From NCBI GenBank assembly GCA_001683845.1, contig LXQI01000008.1, positions 124,001 through 188,000 of the forward strand: 64,000 nt of DNA. Reading direction: 5' to 3'. The notes under the pieces are model-generated. The model was not told where the DNA came from. It was given only the letters and a program-made list of their open reading frames with translations, and did not search any database. Shown one piece after another: positions 1-7,541 of this stretch (positions are counted from its first letter, which is position 1; each line of letters begins with the position of its first letter). The stretch is from Erythrobacter sp. ANT-B3C2. GTDB lineage: Bacteria; Pseudomonadota; Alphaproteobacteria; Sphingomonadales; Sphingomonadaceae. The translations under genes were made by a program, and so were the position numbers.

Positions 1-6
1 CCCACC

Positions 7-534
7 ATGCGCCGTCGCCCCACTCTCCCCCTCGCCCCAGCCGGACCGGTGATCGCCGCCCTGCTGCTCGCCGGCTGCAATGCCGCGCAGGAACCCGACG
101 AGGCACCCACGCCCACCCTCACCAGCCAGGCCGTGCCCACCGCCAGCGCCGATGGCCGCGCGCTGACGCCCGGCAGCTGGACCATCGAGGAGACGGCAGG
201 CGGCGCCAGTGCCGTTTTCGGCGAGGCGGGGAGCGCGCCCGTGCTGATGATGGTGTGCAGCAGACAGACGGGCGTGGTGACGCTGAGCCGCGCCGGCACG
301 GCGGACGGTCCGCAGACCTTCGCCCTGAGCGCCGCCGGCCAGCGTGCCGCGGTACGGATGGAGCCCGCCGAGAACGTCGTGCCGGTGATGCAGGCCGAGG
401 TCGACCCGACCCAGCCCATCTTCACCGCCTTTGCCGACCGGACCGCTTCGATCGAGCTCAGCGGGCCCGGCGCCGGCACCCTGCTGGTGCCCGGCGCTTC
501 GGGGATCTCCCGGGTGGTCCAGGCGTGCAGTTGA
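7..534 (+). CDS. Hypothetical lipoprotein, tandem copy 1
   Basis: A 175-residue protein with an arginine-containing N-terminus, a hydrophobic stretch and a lipobox (LLAGC, Cys at about residue 24), so it is probably exported and lipidated. The mature part is a small beta-rich-looking domain with FGEAGSAPVLMMVC near residues 70-83 and a C-terminal RVVQAC. No named family was recognised. It resembles the next gene over its whole mature length (FGEA, APV, VC, closing Cys), so the pair looks like a tandem duplication. The next gene starts inside this one's last codons, implying co-translation. The start sits 7 bp from the window edge, so the promoter is not visible and a further upstream start cannot be excluded. 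Confidence 0.75.
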   Translation: MRRRPTLPLAPAGPVIAALLLAGCNAAQEPDEAPTPTLTSQAVPTASADGRALTPGSWTIEETAGGASAVFGEAGSAPVLMMVCSRQTGVVTLSRAGTADGPQTFALSAAGQRAAVRMEPAENVVPVMQAEVDPTQPIFTAFADRTASIELSGPGAGTLLVPGASGISRVVQACS

Positions 535-1085
535 GTCCGCGCCGCCGGCGGGCCGCCACCGGGTTCGGCTTCGCGGCGGGCGCAGTCGCGCTCGCCTGCC
601 TGGCCGTGGGAGGCTGCGTGCCCCCCGCCCCGCAGCCCGCGCCGCCGCCCGCGCCGGCCCCCGCCCCCGCGCCACCCCCGCCGATCATCACCCAGGTGCC
701 AACGCCCACCTTCGACAATTGGATGGATGTGCCGGCGACGTCGGGCGACTGGCGCTATCGCCAAGCCGGCACCACCACTCGGGCGAGCTTCGGCGAGGCC
801 ACCGGCGCGCCGGTGTTCGAGCTGGTGTGCGAGGGCGGCCGCGTGCTGCTGCTGCGGAGCGGCGCCGGCGGAGAGGCGCTCATCGTGCGCACGGAAACAA
901 TCGACCGAACGCTGGCGGCCACTCGACGCGAGGGTGCCACCATGGCTCAGCTTCACCCGCGCGATTCGCTGCTTGATGCCATGGCCTTTTCGAAGGGCCG
1001 TTTCGCAATCGAGACGCAGGGGCAGCCAGGGCTTTACCTTCCGGCGTGGCCAGAGGTGACGCGGGTGATCGAGGATTGCCGCTAG
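525..1085 (+). CDS. Hypothetical lipoprotein, tandem copy 2
   Basis: About 186 residues. The GTG at 525 overlaps the upstream stop by 10 bases; a TTG at 531 is an alternative. The frame is open much further upstream, but that part is antisense-like shadow inside copy 1. The N-terminus has a run of arginines, a hydrophobic segment and a lipobox (VGGC), then a Pro/Ala-rich linker that probably spans the periplasm. The C-terminal domain matches copy 1: FGEATGAPVFELVC near the middle and a terminal TRVIEDC with a matching final Cys, suggesting two conserved cysteines that may pair. Function unknown; envelope location is inferred from the signal. Confidence 0.7.
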   Translation: MQLSPRRRRAATGFGFAAGAVALACLAVGGCVPPAPQPAPPPAPAPAPAPPPPIITQVPTPTFDNWMDVPATSGDWRYRQAGTTTRASFGEATGAPVFELVCEGGRVLLLRSGAGGEALIVRTETIDRTLAATRREGATMAQLHPRDSLLDAMAFSKGRFAIETQGQPGLYLPAWPEVTRVIEDCR

Positions 1086-1240
1086 GGTCCTCACGAGGGC
1101 GCGACGCGGTCCGCGAACATTGTGGGGAAAAAGATTGAGACAAGGCTTGCTTTGTAGGAGCGGGCGACTCAGATATCGCACAGGCCAGCGGTGAACGCGG
1201 GTCTGGCTCCCGGTGAAACGGGGGCATGGCTCTCAAGCGC

Positions 1241-1255
1241 GAAAGGAGGTGATCC
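1241..1255 (+). promoter_or_regulatory. Extended Shine-Dalgarno sequence
   Basis: The 15 bases GAAAGGAGGTGATCC are the exact complement of the conserved 3' tail of bacterial 16S rRNA. The GGAGG core lies 7 bases before the ATG of a 19-codon ORF. Ordinary genes in this window show 4-7 matching bases, so this is far beyond what initiation needs. Confidence 0.8.
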
Positions 1256-1256
1256 G

Positions 1257-1316
1257 ATGTCTCATGGTTCAGCAGGGAGGTCGGTACGTTTCCGCGCGGA
1301 GCATTATCGGTTCTGA
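1257..1316 (+). CDS. 19-residue leader-like peptide
   Basis: A short ORF with peptide start MSHGSAGRSVRFR and end EHYRF, directly behind the full-length anti-16S sequence. It is arginine-rich with aromatic residues and has no run of Ile, Leu or Val, so it is not an ordinary ilv attenuator peptide although ilvE lies 318 bases downstream. Two GC-rich hairpins follow the stop codon. The peptide could be a leader that controls downstream expression, a functional small protein, or simply a ribosome-binding RNA element. No homologue is known to me; the call rests on the initiation signal alone. Confidence 0.5.
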   Translation: MSHGSAGRSVRFRAEHYRF

Positions 1317-1343
1317 TTATCACCACCGGTAAAGGCTTCGTGG

Positions 1344-1403
1344 GCGGCACTTCCGGCCGCTGACCATGTGAAGGGCGGGATCGCAACAGCGGTGCCGCCC
1401 TTC
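1344..1403 (+). promoter_or_regulatory. Two hairpins after the leader ORF
   Basis: Hairpin one pairs GCGGC (1344-1348) with GCCGC (1356-1360) around a 7-base loop. Hairpin two pairs GAAGGGCGG (1370-1378) with CCGCCCTTC (1395-1403), a perfect 9-bp stem. Neither is followed by a T tract, so they are not classical intrinsic terminators. The remainder up to ilvE holds only a weak 42-codon frame (1437-1565) without a clear ribosome-binding site. Confidence 0.45.
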
Positions 1404-1436
1404 TCATGTCTGGGTGGCCGTTCCCGCGAAATTGGT

Positions 1437-1565
1437 ATGGCGGTCCAGCTTGATTCGCAATCCGATCGAGGCTTCCGGTGGGCAGTGATCCTCGAAGCCG
1501 GTCTGATGCTGCCAGCCGGGACCCACGGTTCGCTGTACCAGCTCAACGCGGGCGAGTTTCGTTGA
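1437..1565 (+). CDS. Doubtful 42-residue ORF upstream of ilvE
   Basis: The frame starts at an ATG (MAVQLDSQSD) and stops 69 bases before ilvE. No good Shine-Dalgarno sequence precedes it and I recognise no domain. It continues upstream to an ATG at 1368 that falls in a hairpin arm. It could be part of the long ilvE leader or chance. Listed because it fills most of the gap between the leader peptide and ilvE. Confidence 0.2.
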   Translation: MAVQLDSQSDRGFRWAVILEAGLMLPAGTHGSLYQLNAGEFR

Positions 1566-1634
1566 ACACCCCGCGCACCCTTGCCTCCCCCTCGCACCCG
1601 CCTTAACCGCAGGCAGCAAGGAGAGACCGACGAC

Positions 1635-2768
1635 ATGGCCGACGCGCCGAAACCCGCTTCCATGGCCCACCCCAAGGCCAACCTGGCACTGGACATTGCC
1701 CGGCTGCCCCATCCGGCCCCGGTGCCCGGCGACAGCCGCACGGCTGCGATTGCCGACCCCGGCTTCGGCCGCGTGTTCACCGATCATATGGTGCGCATCA
1801 GCTGGAGCGAGGGCCAGGGCTGGCACGGCGCGACCCTGGGCCCGCGTGAGCCCATCAGCCTCGATCCCGCGGCCGCGGTGCTGCATTATGCGCAGGAGAT
1901 TTTTGAGGGGATGAAGGCCTATCGGCTCGCCGATGGGGCGATGGCACTGTTCCGCCCGCACGAGAATGCGCGCCGCTTCAATGCCTCGGCCCGGCGGCTG
2001 GCGATGCCCGAACTGCCCGAGGAGACATTCGTGGAGGCCGTGCGCCAGCTCGCCATAGCAGACCGTGAGTGGTTCCCCCAAGTGGAAGGCGGCTCGCTGT
2101 ACCTGCGGCCGTTCATGTTCGCTCATGAGCCATTCCTCGGCGTGCGGCCGGCCAAGCAGTACACCTTCCTGGCGATCGCCAGCCCGGCGGGCAATTACTT
2201 CAAATCGGGCGCGCCGGCGGTTTCGATCTGGGTTTCGGCTGATTACACCCGCGCAGCGCCCGGCGGCACGGGCGCGGCCAAATGCGGCGGGAACTACGCC
2301 GCCAGCCTGGTCCCGCAGGCCGAGGCAATAGCGCTGGGGCACGACCAGGTGGTGTTCCTCGATGCGGCCGAGCGCCGCTGGATCGAGGAGTTGGGTGGCA
2401 TGAACCTGTTTTTCGTGTTCGCAGACGGGAGCCTCGTCACCCCTCCGCTCAGCGGCACCATCCTGCCTGGCATCACGCGGGACAGCCTGCTGCAGCTCGC
2501 CCGCGAGGAGGGCCTCGACGTGCGCGAGGAGCGCTACAGCCTCGACCAATGGCGCGAGGATGCGGCGAGCGGCAAGCTGATCGAGACCTTCGCCTGCGGC
2601 ACCGCCGCGGTGGTCACCCCCGTTGGCCGGGTGGCGGGCAAGGCGGGCGAGTTCACCATTGGCTCGGGCGGGCCGGGGCAGACAACGCAGCGGCTGCGCG
2701 AACGGCTGGTGGCGATCCAGCGCGGCAATGCGCCCGATCCGCATGGCTGGGTGCTGCGGCTGGACTGA
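1635..2768 (+). CDS. ilvE: Branched-chain amino acid aminotransferase
   Basis: A 377-residue fold-type IV PLP aminotransferase that interconverts Leu/Ile/Val and their 2-oxo acids with glutamate/2-oxoglutarate in the cytoplasm. Diagnostic segments are AQEIFEGMKAY near residue 87, LYLRPFMFA near 155, the PLP lysine at about residue 216 in GAAKCGGNYA, EELGGMNLFFV near 255, and the phosphate/substrate loop FACGTAAVVTPVG near 317. The length fits the long BCAT subgroup rather than the roughly 300-residue E. coli type. The ATG at 1635 is preceded by AAGGAGAGACC; longer frames run into the leader. It stands alone, convergent with the topoisomerase gene. Confidence 0.95.
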   Translation: MADAPKPASMAHPKANLALDIARLPHPAPVPGDSRTAAIADPGFGRVFTDHMVRISWSEGQGWHGATLGPREPISLDPAAAVLHYAQEIFEGMKAYRLADGAMALFRPHENARRFNASARRLAMPELPEETFVEAVRQLAIADREWFPQVEGGSLYLRPFMFAHEPFLGVRPAKQYTFLAIASPAGNYFKSGAPAVSIWVSADYTRAAPGGTGAAKCGGNYAASLVPQAEAIALGHDQVVFLDAAERRWIEELGGMNLFFVFADGSLVTPPLSGTILPGITRDSLLQLAREEGLDVREERYSLDQWREDAASGKLIETFACGTAAVVTPVGRVAGKAGEFTIGSGGPGQTTQRLRERLVAIQRGNAPDPHGWVLRLD

Positions 2769-2795
2769 GGCGGCGGGCGTGGCGGCGCGCCATTG

Positions 2796-3812
2796 CTAGG
2801 CGGCGAGCAGATCCTGGGCCAGTGGGCTTTCCTCCAGCAGCTGAAGCAGTCCGCGTTCCTCGCGGCTCATCCAGCGGGTCTTGCGGGGCAGGCTGAGGCC
2901 CTTACGCCATTCGATCTGCCGGTCGATCAATGTCACGACTGCCGGGTGGACGTAGCTCTTGCGGGCAATTGCCGGCGTGTTACCGAGCTTTTCCGCCACC
3001 TCCTCCATGAGCGCCTTGATCGTCAGCGTGTTTTTCGCCTTGGCGAGCAGGCAGAAGGCCAGCGCGCTGGCGTGCCAGGTGCGAAAGTTCTTGGCGGTGA
3101 AGGGCCCGCCCATTGTCTCGCCGAGATAGGAATTGACCTCGCTCGAGCCGACATGGTGCACCTCGTCATCATCGCCCAGATATTGGAACAGGTGCTGGCC
3201 CGGCAGGTCCTGCATCTTGCGCACGAAATGGGCAAGGCGCCGGTCGGTGATCGAGACCTTGCGCTCCTTCCCGCTCTTGGCGCGGAAGCTGAGCTTGAGC
3301 GTGCTGCCCTTCACCTCGGCATGGTCCTGCCGCAAGGTGGTGGCACCGTAGCTGTCGTTCTCCTTGGCATAGGCCTCATTGCCGATGCGGATGACACCGA
3401 GATCGAGCAGGCGCACGATGCTGGCGATGGCGTGCTCACGGGTAACGCTGCGGCCGGCGAGGTCCTGCTCCACTCGCTTGCGTACCAGCGGCAGCAGCTC
3501 GCCGAAGGTACGGCAAGCATCGAACTTCTCGCTCTCGCGGGCGGCGCGAAATTCGGGATTGTAGCGATATTGCTTGCGCCCCTTGGCATCGACGCCGGTG
3601 GCAAGGAGGTGGCCGTTCTCCGCGGGGCAGTACCAGGCATCGGAATAAGCCGGTGGCAGGCCCACGGCGTTCAGCCGGTCGATCTCCTCGCGCTGGGTGA
3701 TCCGCTTGCCCATGGCGTCGAAATAGGCCCAGCCGCGCCCGGCCTTGCGGCGGGTGATGCCGGGCATGTCGTCGTCGACGAAAATGAGCTTGTCTGAAGG
3801 GCTTGCCGGCAT
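2796..3812 (-). CDS. DNA topoisomerase IB (poxvirus-like)
   Basis: A 338-residue eukaryote/poxvirus-type IB topoisomerase that relaxes DNA by nicking one strand through a 3'-phosphotyrosine. The N-terminal domain has ITRRKAGRGWAYFD, and the catalytic domain carries VRLLDLGVIRIGNE, KNFRTWHASA and the catalytic Tyr at about residue 287 in ARKSYVHPAVV. These enzymes are scattered accessory topoisomerases in alphaproteobacteria. The start at 3812 (MPASPSDKL) is chosen because the longer frame to 3911 would run over the divergent glutathione transferase start. It is convergent with ilvE, leaving 27 bases between the stops. Confidence 0.92.
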   Translation of the reverse strand: MPASPSDKLIFVDDDMPGITRRKAGRGWAYFDAMGKRITQREEIDRLNAVGLPPAYSDAWYCPAENGHLLATGVDAKGRKQYRYNPEFRAARESEKFDACRTFGELLPLVRKRVEQDLAGRSVTREHAIASIVRLLDLGVIRIGNEAYAKENDSYGATTLRQDHAEVKGSTLKLSFRAKSGKERKVSITDRRLAHFVRKMQDLPGQHLFQYLGDDDEVHHVGSSEVNSYLGETMGGPFTAKNFRTWHASALAFCLLAKAKNTLTIKALMEEVAEKLGNTPAIARKSYVHPAVVTLIDRQIEWRKGLSLPRKTRWMSREERGLLQLLEESPLAQDLLAA

Positions 3813-3900
3813 GCGGGGCGGGGAACGGACAGCACGGCCTTGCGGTTCCTCGGCCTCCTCGCCATTTCGCGCCTGCGCTGAAGCGAAGGACGCATGCCCG

Positions 3901-4770
3901 ATGGACAACACTTATACTCCGGCCGAGGTCTGGGTGCACGACCCCGCCAACGGCGGCCGCTTCGCCAGCATCAACAGCCCTACGGCCGGCGCGCGCGCGG
4001 ATCATGATCTGCCGGTGGGCAAGCACCCGTTCCAGCTCTATTCGCTGGGCACGCCCAACGGCATGAAAGCCTCGATCATGCTGGAGGAGCTGCTGGCTGC
4101 CGGCATCGCGGACGCCGAATATAATGGCTGGCGGATCGACATTGGCGAGGGCGATCAGTTCTGGTCGGGCTTCGTCGCCATTAATCCCAATTCCAAGATC
4201 CCGGCGCTGGTCGATCGCAGCGGGGCCGAGCCGTTCCGGGTGTTCGAGAGCGGGGCGATTCTGATCCATCTGGCTGAAAAGTTCGGCGCCTTGCTGCCGC
4301 GTGAGAACCCCGCGCGGGCCGAGACCCTGAGCTGGCTGATGTGGCAGATCGGCGGCGCGCCGTTCATAGGCGGCGGCTTCGGCCACTTCTACAAATACGC
4401 ACCCGAGCGCTACAAGTACCCCATCGATCGCTACGCTATGGAAACCAAGCGCCAGTACTCGGTGGCGGACATGCAACTGGCAAAGACCGAATTTCTTGCT
4501 GGCGCGGAATATTCCATTGCCGACATTGCCGCTTATCCATGGCTCAGTTATCTCTGGCACGGCGGCTATGGAGGAGCGGACAAATTCCTCGCTCTGCATG
4601 AATACGAAAATGTTGGGCGCTGGGTGAAGGCAATTGACGCGCGGCCCGGAGCCATTCGTGGCCGGCTGGTCAGCGCAGCGGGCGGGCTGGCCGAGCGGCA
4701 CTCCGCCGACGATTTCGACACGCTCGATCCGGCGCTGCTCGCGCCCGTCCGCCAGCGGGTGGATGCCTAG
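3901..4770 (+). CDS. yghU: Glutathione-dependent disulfide reductase, YghU type
   Basis: A 289-residue nu-class glutathione transferase-like protein. It opens MDNTYTPAEVW, almost as in E. coli YghU, and continues with the thioredoxin-fold part (GKHPFQLYSLGTPNG, NPNSKIPALVD, FESGAILIHLAEKFG) and the all-helical C-terminal domain (GGGFGHFYKYAPE). The family binds two glutathione molecules and reduces organic disulfides. ATG 3901 aligns with the E. coli start; upstream codons in the open frame overlap the divergent topoisomerase gene. It fits with the glutathione synthesis gene gshA at 50.6 kb. Confidence 0.92.
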   Translation: MDNTYTPAEVWVHDPANGGRFASINSPTAGARADHDLPVGKHPFQLYSLGTPNGMKASIMLEELLAAGIADAEYNGWRIDIGEGDQFWSGFVAINPNSKIPALVDRSGAEPFRVFESGAILIHLAEKFGALLPRENPARAETLSWLMWQIGGAPFIGGGFGHFYKYAPERYKYPIDRYAMETKRQYSVADMQLAKTEFLAGAEYSIADIAAYPWLSYLWHGGYGGADKFLALHEYENVGRWVKAIDARPGAIRGRLVSAAGGLAERHSADDFDTLDPALLAPVRQRVDA

Positions 4771-4825
4771 CTTTGCGCTGCTTGCGCAGGGCCGGCGTGC
4801 TGATGTAGGGGCCGCGCTCGCCTGC

Positions 4826-4900
4826 TGGGGTGTAGCCAAGCGGTAAGGCACCGGTTTTTGGTACCGGCATGCGCAGGTTCGAATCCTGCCACCCCAGCCA
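4826..4900 (+). tRNA. tRNA-Gln (UUG)
   Basis: A complete cloverleaf of 75 bases: acceptor TGGGGTG pairs with CACCCCA, the anticodon stem CCGGT/ACCGG encloses TTTTGGT with anticodon TTG, the T arm contains GGTTCGAATCC, and the CCA end is encoded. It marks a clear compositional border: the DNA downstream is less GC-rich and carries accessory genes. I did not find a second copy of the tRNA 3' end that would mark an attachment site. Confidence 0.96.
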
Positions 4901-5415
4901 GTTTCTGACTATGTCCTAAGCACCTGAAAAGTCATCGTTCTTTCTGCGAGTCAAGGCCCCGTGGCACTCTGTCGTGGCTCTGATTTGAGCACCATGATTC
5001 GGGGTGCCGCGAGTTGCAAGCCGGAAGACGTATTCGACAGCCTTCCACCGGTGTATCGGCAGTAGCAATAGCTTCCGAGGGCTAGCGCCTACCGGCGCTC
5101 TCTTCCAAACAAGGCTCCGTGGGCAACCGGTCCGGTCGAACCGACCGGAGCTCCAATTCCTGCCTTTCAGGTGCCGACCCCCTTATTGCGGCATGGGCAG
5201 CGCAGGCCTAACCTGGAAGCTGCCAAGTTTAGCCAGGCCGTTTTCTGGCGAAAGCTGGGCCCTCTGCGGACCGTCTGCTGCTGATTTTGCGGAGCCGAGA
5301 AGGCGGATGTTCGCTCGCGTCGCACACGTTCGACCAATGCAGCGGGAGCGAAGATGATCTAAATCAATATCCGATTTAACTATCTGATAGCGTTTCCGGC
5401 GTGTAGACCCGTGCA
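4901..5415. other. 515-bp intergenic region after tRNA-Gln
   Basis: No credible gene. An open frame at 5004-5357 lacks a ribosome-binding site and recognisable protein features, and the antisense frame is equally long. Base composition is less GC-rich than in the flanks, as expected of decayed or transferred DNA. The last 60 bases hold the FNR-like box and presumably the promoter of the Crp/Fnr gene. Confidence 0.5.
5354..5367 (+). promoter_or_regulatory. FNR/FixK-like box
   Basis: ATGAT-CTAA-ATCAA matches the FNR/FixK consensus TTGAT-N4-ATCAA at 9 of 10 defined positions and is almost a perfect inverted repeat. It lies 48 bases before the ATG of a Crp/Fnr-family gene, suggesting oxygen- or redox-linked control or autoregulation. 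Confidence 0.55.
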
Positions 5416-6156
5416 ATGCCTAATCGATTTGTCAAAAAGCTCCAAGGGTTCTCGCCCCTAACCGACGCTGCAATTCGGGCTGTCGTGAAGGCAACTGCAA
5501 TGCCTCAAGATTTTGGTCCCCGTCAGCATCTTATCAGAGAGGGGGACACTCCGGGCCCCGTTTTCGCAATGTTGGAAGGTTGGGCTATACGATATAAGGT
5601 CCTCCCCGGTGGATCTCGCCAAATCATGGCCATCCTCATGCCGGGTGACTCCTGTGATCTGCACATGGGAATGCTGGAGGAGATGGACCATAGCATTGAA
5701 GCCGTCACACAATCAGTAGTAGCCACGATCCCTAGGGACGTCATGGACCAAATCATGGCGGGTCATCCGACTGTCGCGAGAGCCATGTATGTTGCGCAGC
5801 TGATCGATGAAGACACCTCGCGGGCTTGGATCGTCAGCATGGGACGTCGAAACAGCATCGAAAGTACGTCGCATCTTTTGCTTGAACTATACATTCGAGC
5901 GATCCGCGTTGGTCTTATACCAAGCGGGGTTATGGAGTTCCCTCTCACCCAAGCCGTCATAGCCAACGCGTTGGGCGCAACCACAGTGCACATCAACCGG
6001 GTTCTACAGACGCTTCGACACTCGGGAGCGATCGAACTCCGACGAGGCCATTTACGAATTCCGGACCCGGCAATTTTGGTCCGCCTCTCCGGCTTGAATG
6101 AAAGCTATGTCCAGCGCCGCTTGCCACCACAGCCTTTTAGCCGAACGAACCTTTAA
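5416..6156 (+). CDS. Crp/Fnr-family transcriptional regulator
   Basis: 246 residues. The N-terminal cyclic-nucleotide-binding fold spans about residues 20-130 (LIREGDTPGPVFAMLEGWAI, PGGSRQIMAILMPGD), then a long dimerisation helix, then a winged-helix DNA-binding domain at about 165-225 (FPLTQAVIANALGATTVHINRVLQTLR, the helix-turn-helix). No N-terminal cysteine cluster is present, so it is not an Fe-S FNR; the cAMP phosphate-binding arginine motif was not obvious either. This is the Crp/Fnr subgroup abundant in sphingomonads, ligand unknown. An FNR-like operator sits just upstream. Codon use is less GC-biased than in the housekeeping genes, in line with acquisition along with the neighbouring DUF6894 and BLUF genes. 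Confidence 0.9.
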   Translation: MPNRFVKKLQGFSPLTDAAIRAVVKATAMPQDFGPRQHLIREGDTPGPVFAMLEGWAIRYKVLPGGSRQIMAILMPGDSCDLHMGMLEEMDHSIEAVTQSVVATIPRDVMDQIMAGHPTVARAMYVAQLIDEDTSRAWIVSMGRRNSIESTSHLLLELYIRAIRVGLIPSGVMEFPLTQAVIANALGATTVHINRVLQTLRHSGAIELRRGHLRIPDPAILVRLSGLNESYVQRRLPPQPFSRTNL

Positions 6157-6194
6157 CATTAATTTTGTATAACGATTTCGAAGGGTTAAGCGTG

Positions 6195-6200
6195 TATAAT
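6195..6200 (+). promoter_or_regulatory. Possible -10 element (TATAAT)
   Basis: A perfect TATAAT in an AT-rich spacer 84 bases before the DUF6894 ATG. No convincing -35 hexamer lies 16-18 bases upstream, so the promoter call is tentative. Confidence 0.3.
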
Positions 6201-6284
6201 CTGCGGACCGTAGGCTCGGTATCCGAGGCGGCGTCTACGGCTGCTGGCTATGAAGGCCGCGCCTCCAGTTAAGGCTACGCAGGA

Positions 6285-6578
6285 ATGCCCCTTTTTCATG
6301 TTCGCACATGCAATTTCGAGTTCGAGGCTATCGATGAGGAGGGCAGCAGGTTCGAGCAGGCCGAAGACGCGCTGAAATCCGGAATCGATAGTGCGATGGC
6401 CGTCGCGTCCGACGAAATCCGAGAAGGACAACGTTCGGCCGCTGTGGACGTCTGCGTAGAAGATGCTGAGGGTGAACAGTTACTCCACTCTGTGGTCGCA
6501 ATGTCCGTATCTCCGCTGATGGTGAAGGCGGGTTCGGCAGACCCAGTCGTGACCGGGTCGGTCCCCGCCAGCAAATGA
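6285..6578 (+). CDS. DUF6894 family small protein
   Basis: 97 residues. The N-terminal MPLFHVRTCNFEFEAIDEEG resembles the DUF6894 opening (a short strand, then an acidic D-x-E-G turn), followed by a helix with EIREGQ near residue 45 and VCVEDAEGEQLL near 58, typical of the family. DUF6894 proteins are small cytoplasmic proteins common in rhizobia and sphingomonads, usually in several copies and often next to stress or light-response genes; their biochemical role is unknown. It lies between the Crp/Fnr regulator and the BLUF sensor. Confidence 0.7.
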   Translation: MPLFHVRTCNFEFEAIDEEGSRFEQAEDALKSGIDSAMAVASDEIREGQRSAAVDVCVEDAEGEQLLHSVVAMSVSPLMVKAGSADPVVTGSVPASK

Positions 6579-6772
6579 GCGACGAGGGGAGGTTGAGCGA
6601 GCCGGGCGCTCCGCAGGCGGCAGCCGATTGTCGGGCATATGTCAGTACGGCAGCTCCGCGAGGCTGGCTGCGACCTTCGCCAAGGCCACCTTTATTCAAA
6701 AGCGATCAACGCGCTTCGCGTGCCCAAGTTGATCCAAGATTGGCAACGCAGCGACGCACAGAGGCACGCAGC

Positions 6773-7228
6773 ATGAATGTCGTTCAGCTTTTTCCCGAAG
6801 TGATAACATCGCTGCTATACGTCAGCCGCAGCAAGCCCGACCTTCTTGAAGCTCCCACGGAGGTGGAGAAGATTGTTGATCTCGCAGAACGATGCAACGT
6901 CCTGCATGGCATCACTGGAGCAATGATCTTTACCGAATCTCATTTTGCGCAAGTGATCGAAGGGCCGCAGACGGAGATCTATGATCTCATGCAGAACATT
7001 GAATCGGATTCGAGGCACCGGGATATCGCTATTGTTGAAGTAACTACGCTGCCAGAGCGGCGTTTTCCAAATTGGGAGATGGCCTATTCGGGCCCTAGCT
7101 TTTACGTTGACCGGCACGTAAAGCCGCTCCTTACAATAAACTGTGCCTTCAACGAACGAAAGGTGCTCTCGAAGAGGATGATCGATCTTCTTCTGGAGTT
7201 CGCGAAACGTTCCTCCACGCTGCGGTGA
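6773..7228 (+). CDS. BLUF-domain blue-light sensor
   Basis: A 151-residue short BLUF protein, a flavin-binding photoreceptor. The domain spans about residues 11-105: Tyr16 in SLLYVSR, Asn42 in CNVLHGITGAMIF, Gln60 in HFAQVIEG (the Tyr-Gln pair that drives the photocycle) and a Trp in FPNWEMAYSG near residue 104. The remaining about 45 residues are helical with no catalytic output domain, so it must signal through a partner protein. ATG 6773 starts MNVVQLFPE; the open frame upstream to 6575 has no homology. The same-strand Crp/Fnr regulator two genes upstream is a candidate partner by context only. Confidence 0.92.
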   Translation: MNVVQLFPEVITSLLYVSRSKPDLLEAPTEVEKIVDLAERCNVLHGITGAMIFTESHFAQVIEGPQTEIYDLMQNIESDSRHRDIAIVEVTTLPERRFPNWEMAYSGPSFYVDRHVKPLLTINCAFNERKVLSKRMIDLLLEFAKRSSTLR

Positions 7229-7406
7229 CGGAGCGTGCTGCGCATTGCAGTCCACCTCGGGTCCCGCCAATCACCCAGGAACTTCACTAACTGGTTCGTA
7301 GCTGCCGGCTGATGCTGATTGGCTGAATGCAGGTTTCGGTTGGACCTTCCCGAACCTGCCTGCCGCCGATCTCCCCTGCCGCGAAGGGCCAGGTCTGTCG
7401 CTTCGG

Positions 7407-7541
7407 TTAGGCTGCCAGGCGGTCCTTCGTCGTGTCCAGCTTCATGATGAAGCCGCCCGATGACCATTCGGAGGAGACGGAGCCTCCGAGCCGGGCGACC
7501 AATCCCGCGACGAGCTTGTGGCGGAGTTCAAATCCGATTCT
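7407..7541 (-). pseudogene. Histidine kinase C-terminal fragment
   Basis: About 44 codons translate to FELRHKLVAGLVARLGG followed by SSEWSSGGFIMKLD, which matches the last part of an HWE/HisKA_2-type kinase ATPase domain (the LGG turn and closing strands). The H box, N box and G1 box are all missing. It begins exactly where the exonuclease fragment's frame stops, with a change of frame, so two unrelated genes appear to have been joined by a deletion. A 178-bp stretch between it and the BLUF gene holds nothing recognisable. Confidence 0.5.

Noticed and set aside
1241-1255. Remnant of a 16S rRNA 3' end on the minus strand
   Set aside because: Similarity stops at the last 15 bases of the tail; the preceding conserved helix of 16S rRNA is absent, so it is an extended Shine-Dalgarno sequence.
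1257-1316. Classical ilv attenuator leader peptide
   Set aside because: The peptide has only one Val and no Leu/Ile run, and no terminator T tract follows the hairpins.
5004-5357. 117-codon ORF after tRNA-Gln
   Set aside because: No ribosome-binding site or recognisable protein; the opposite strand is just as open.
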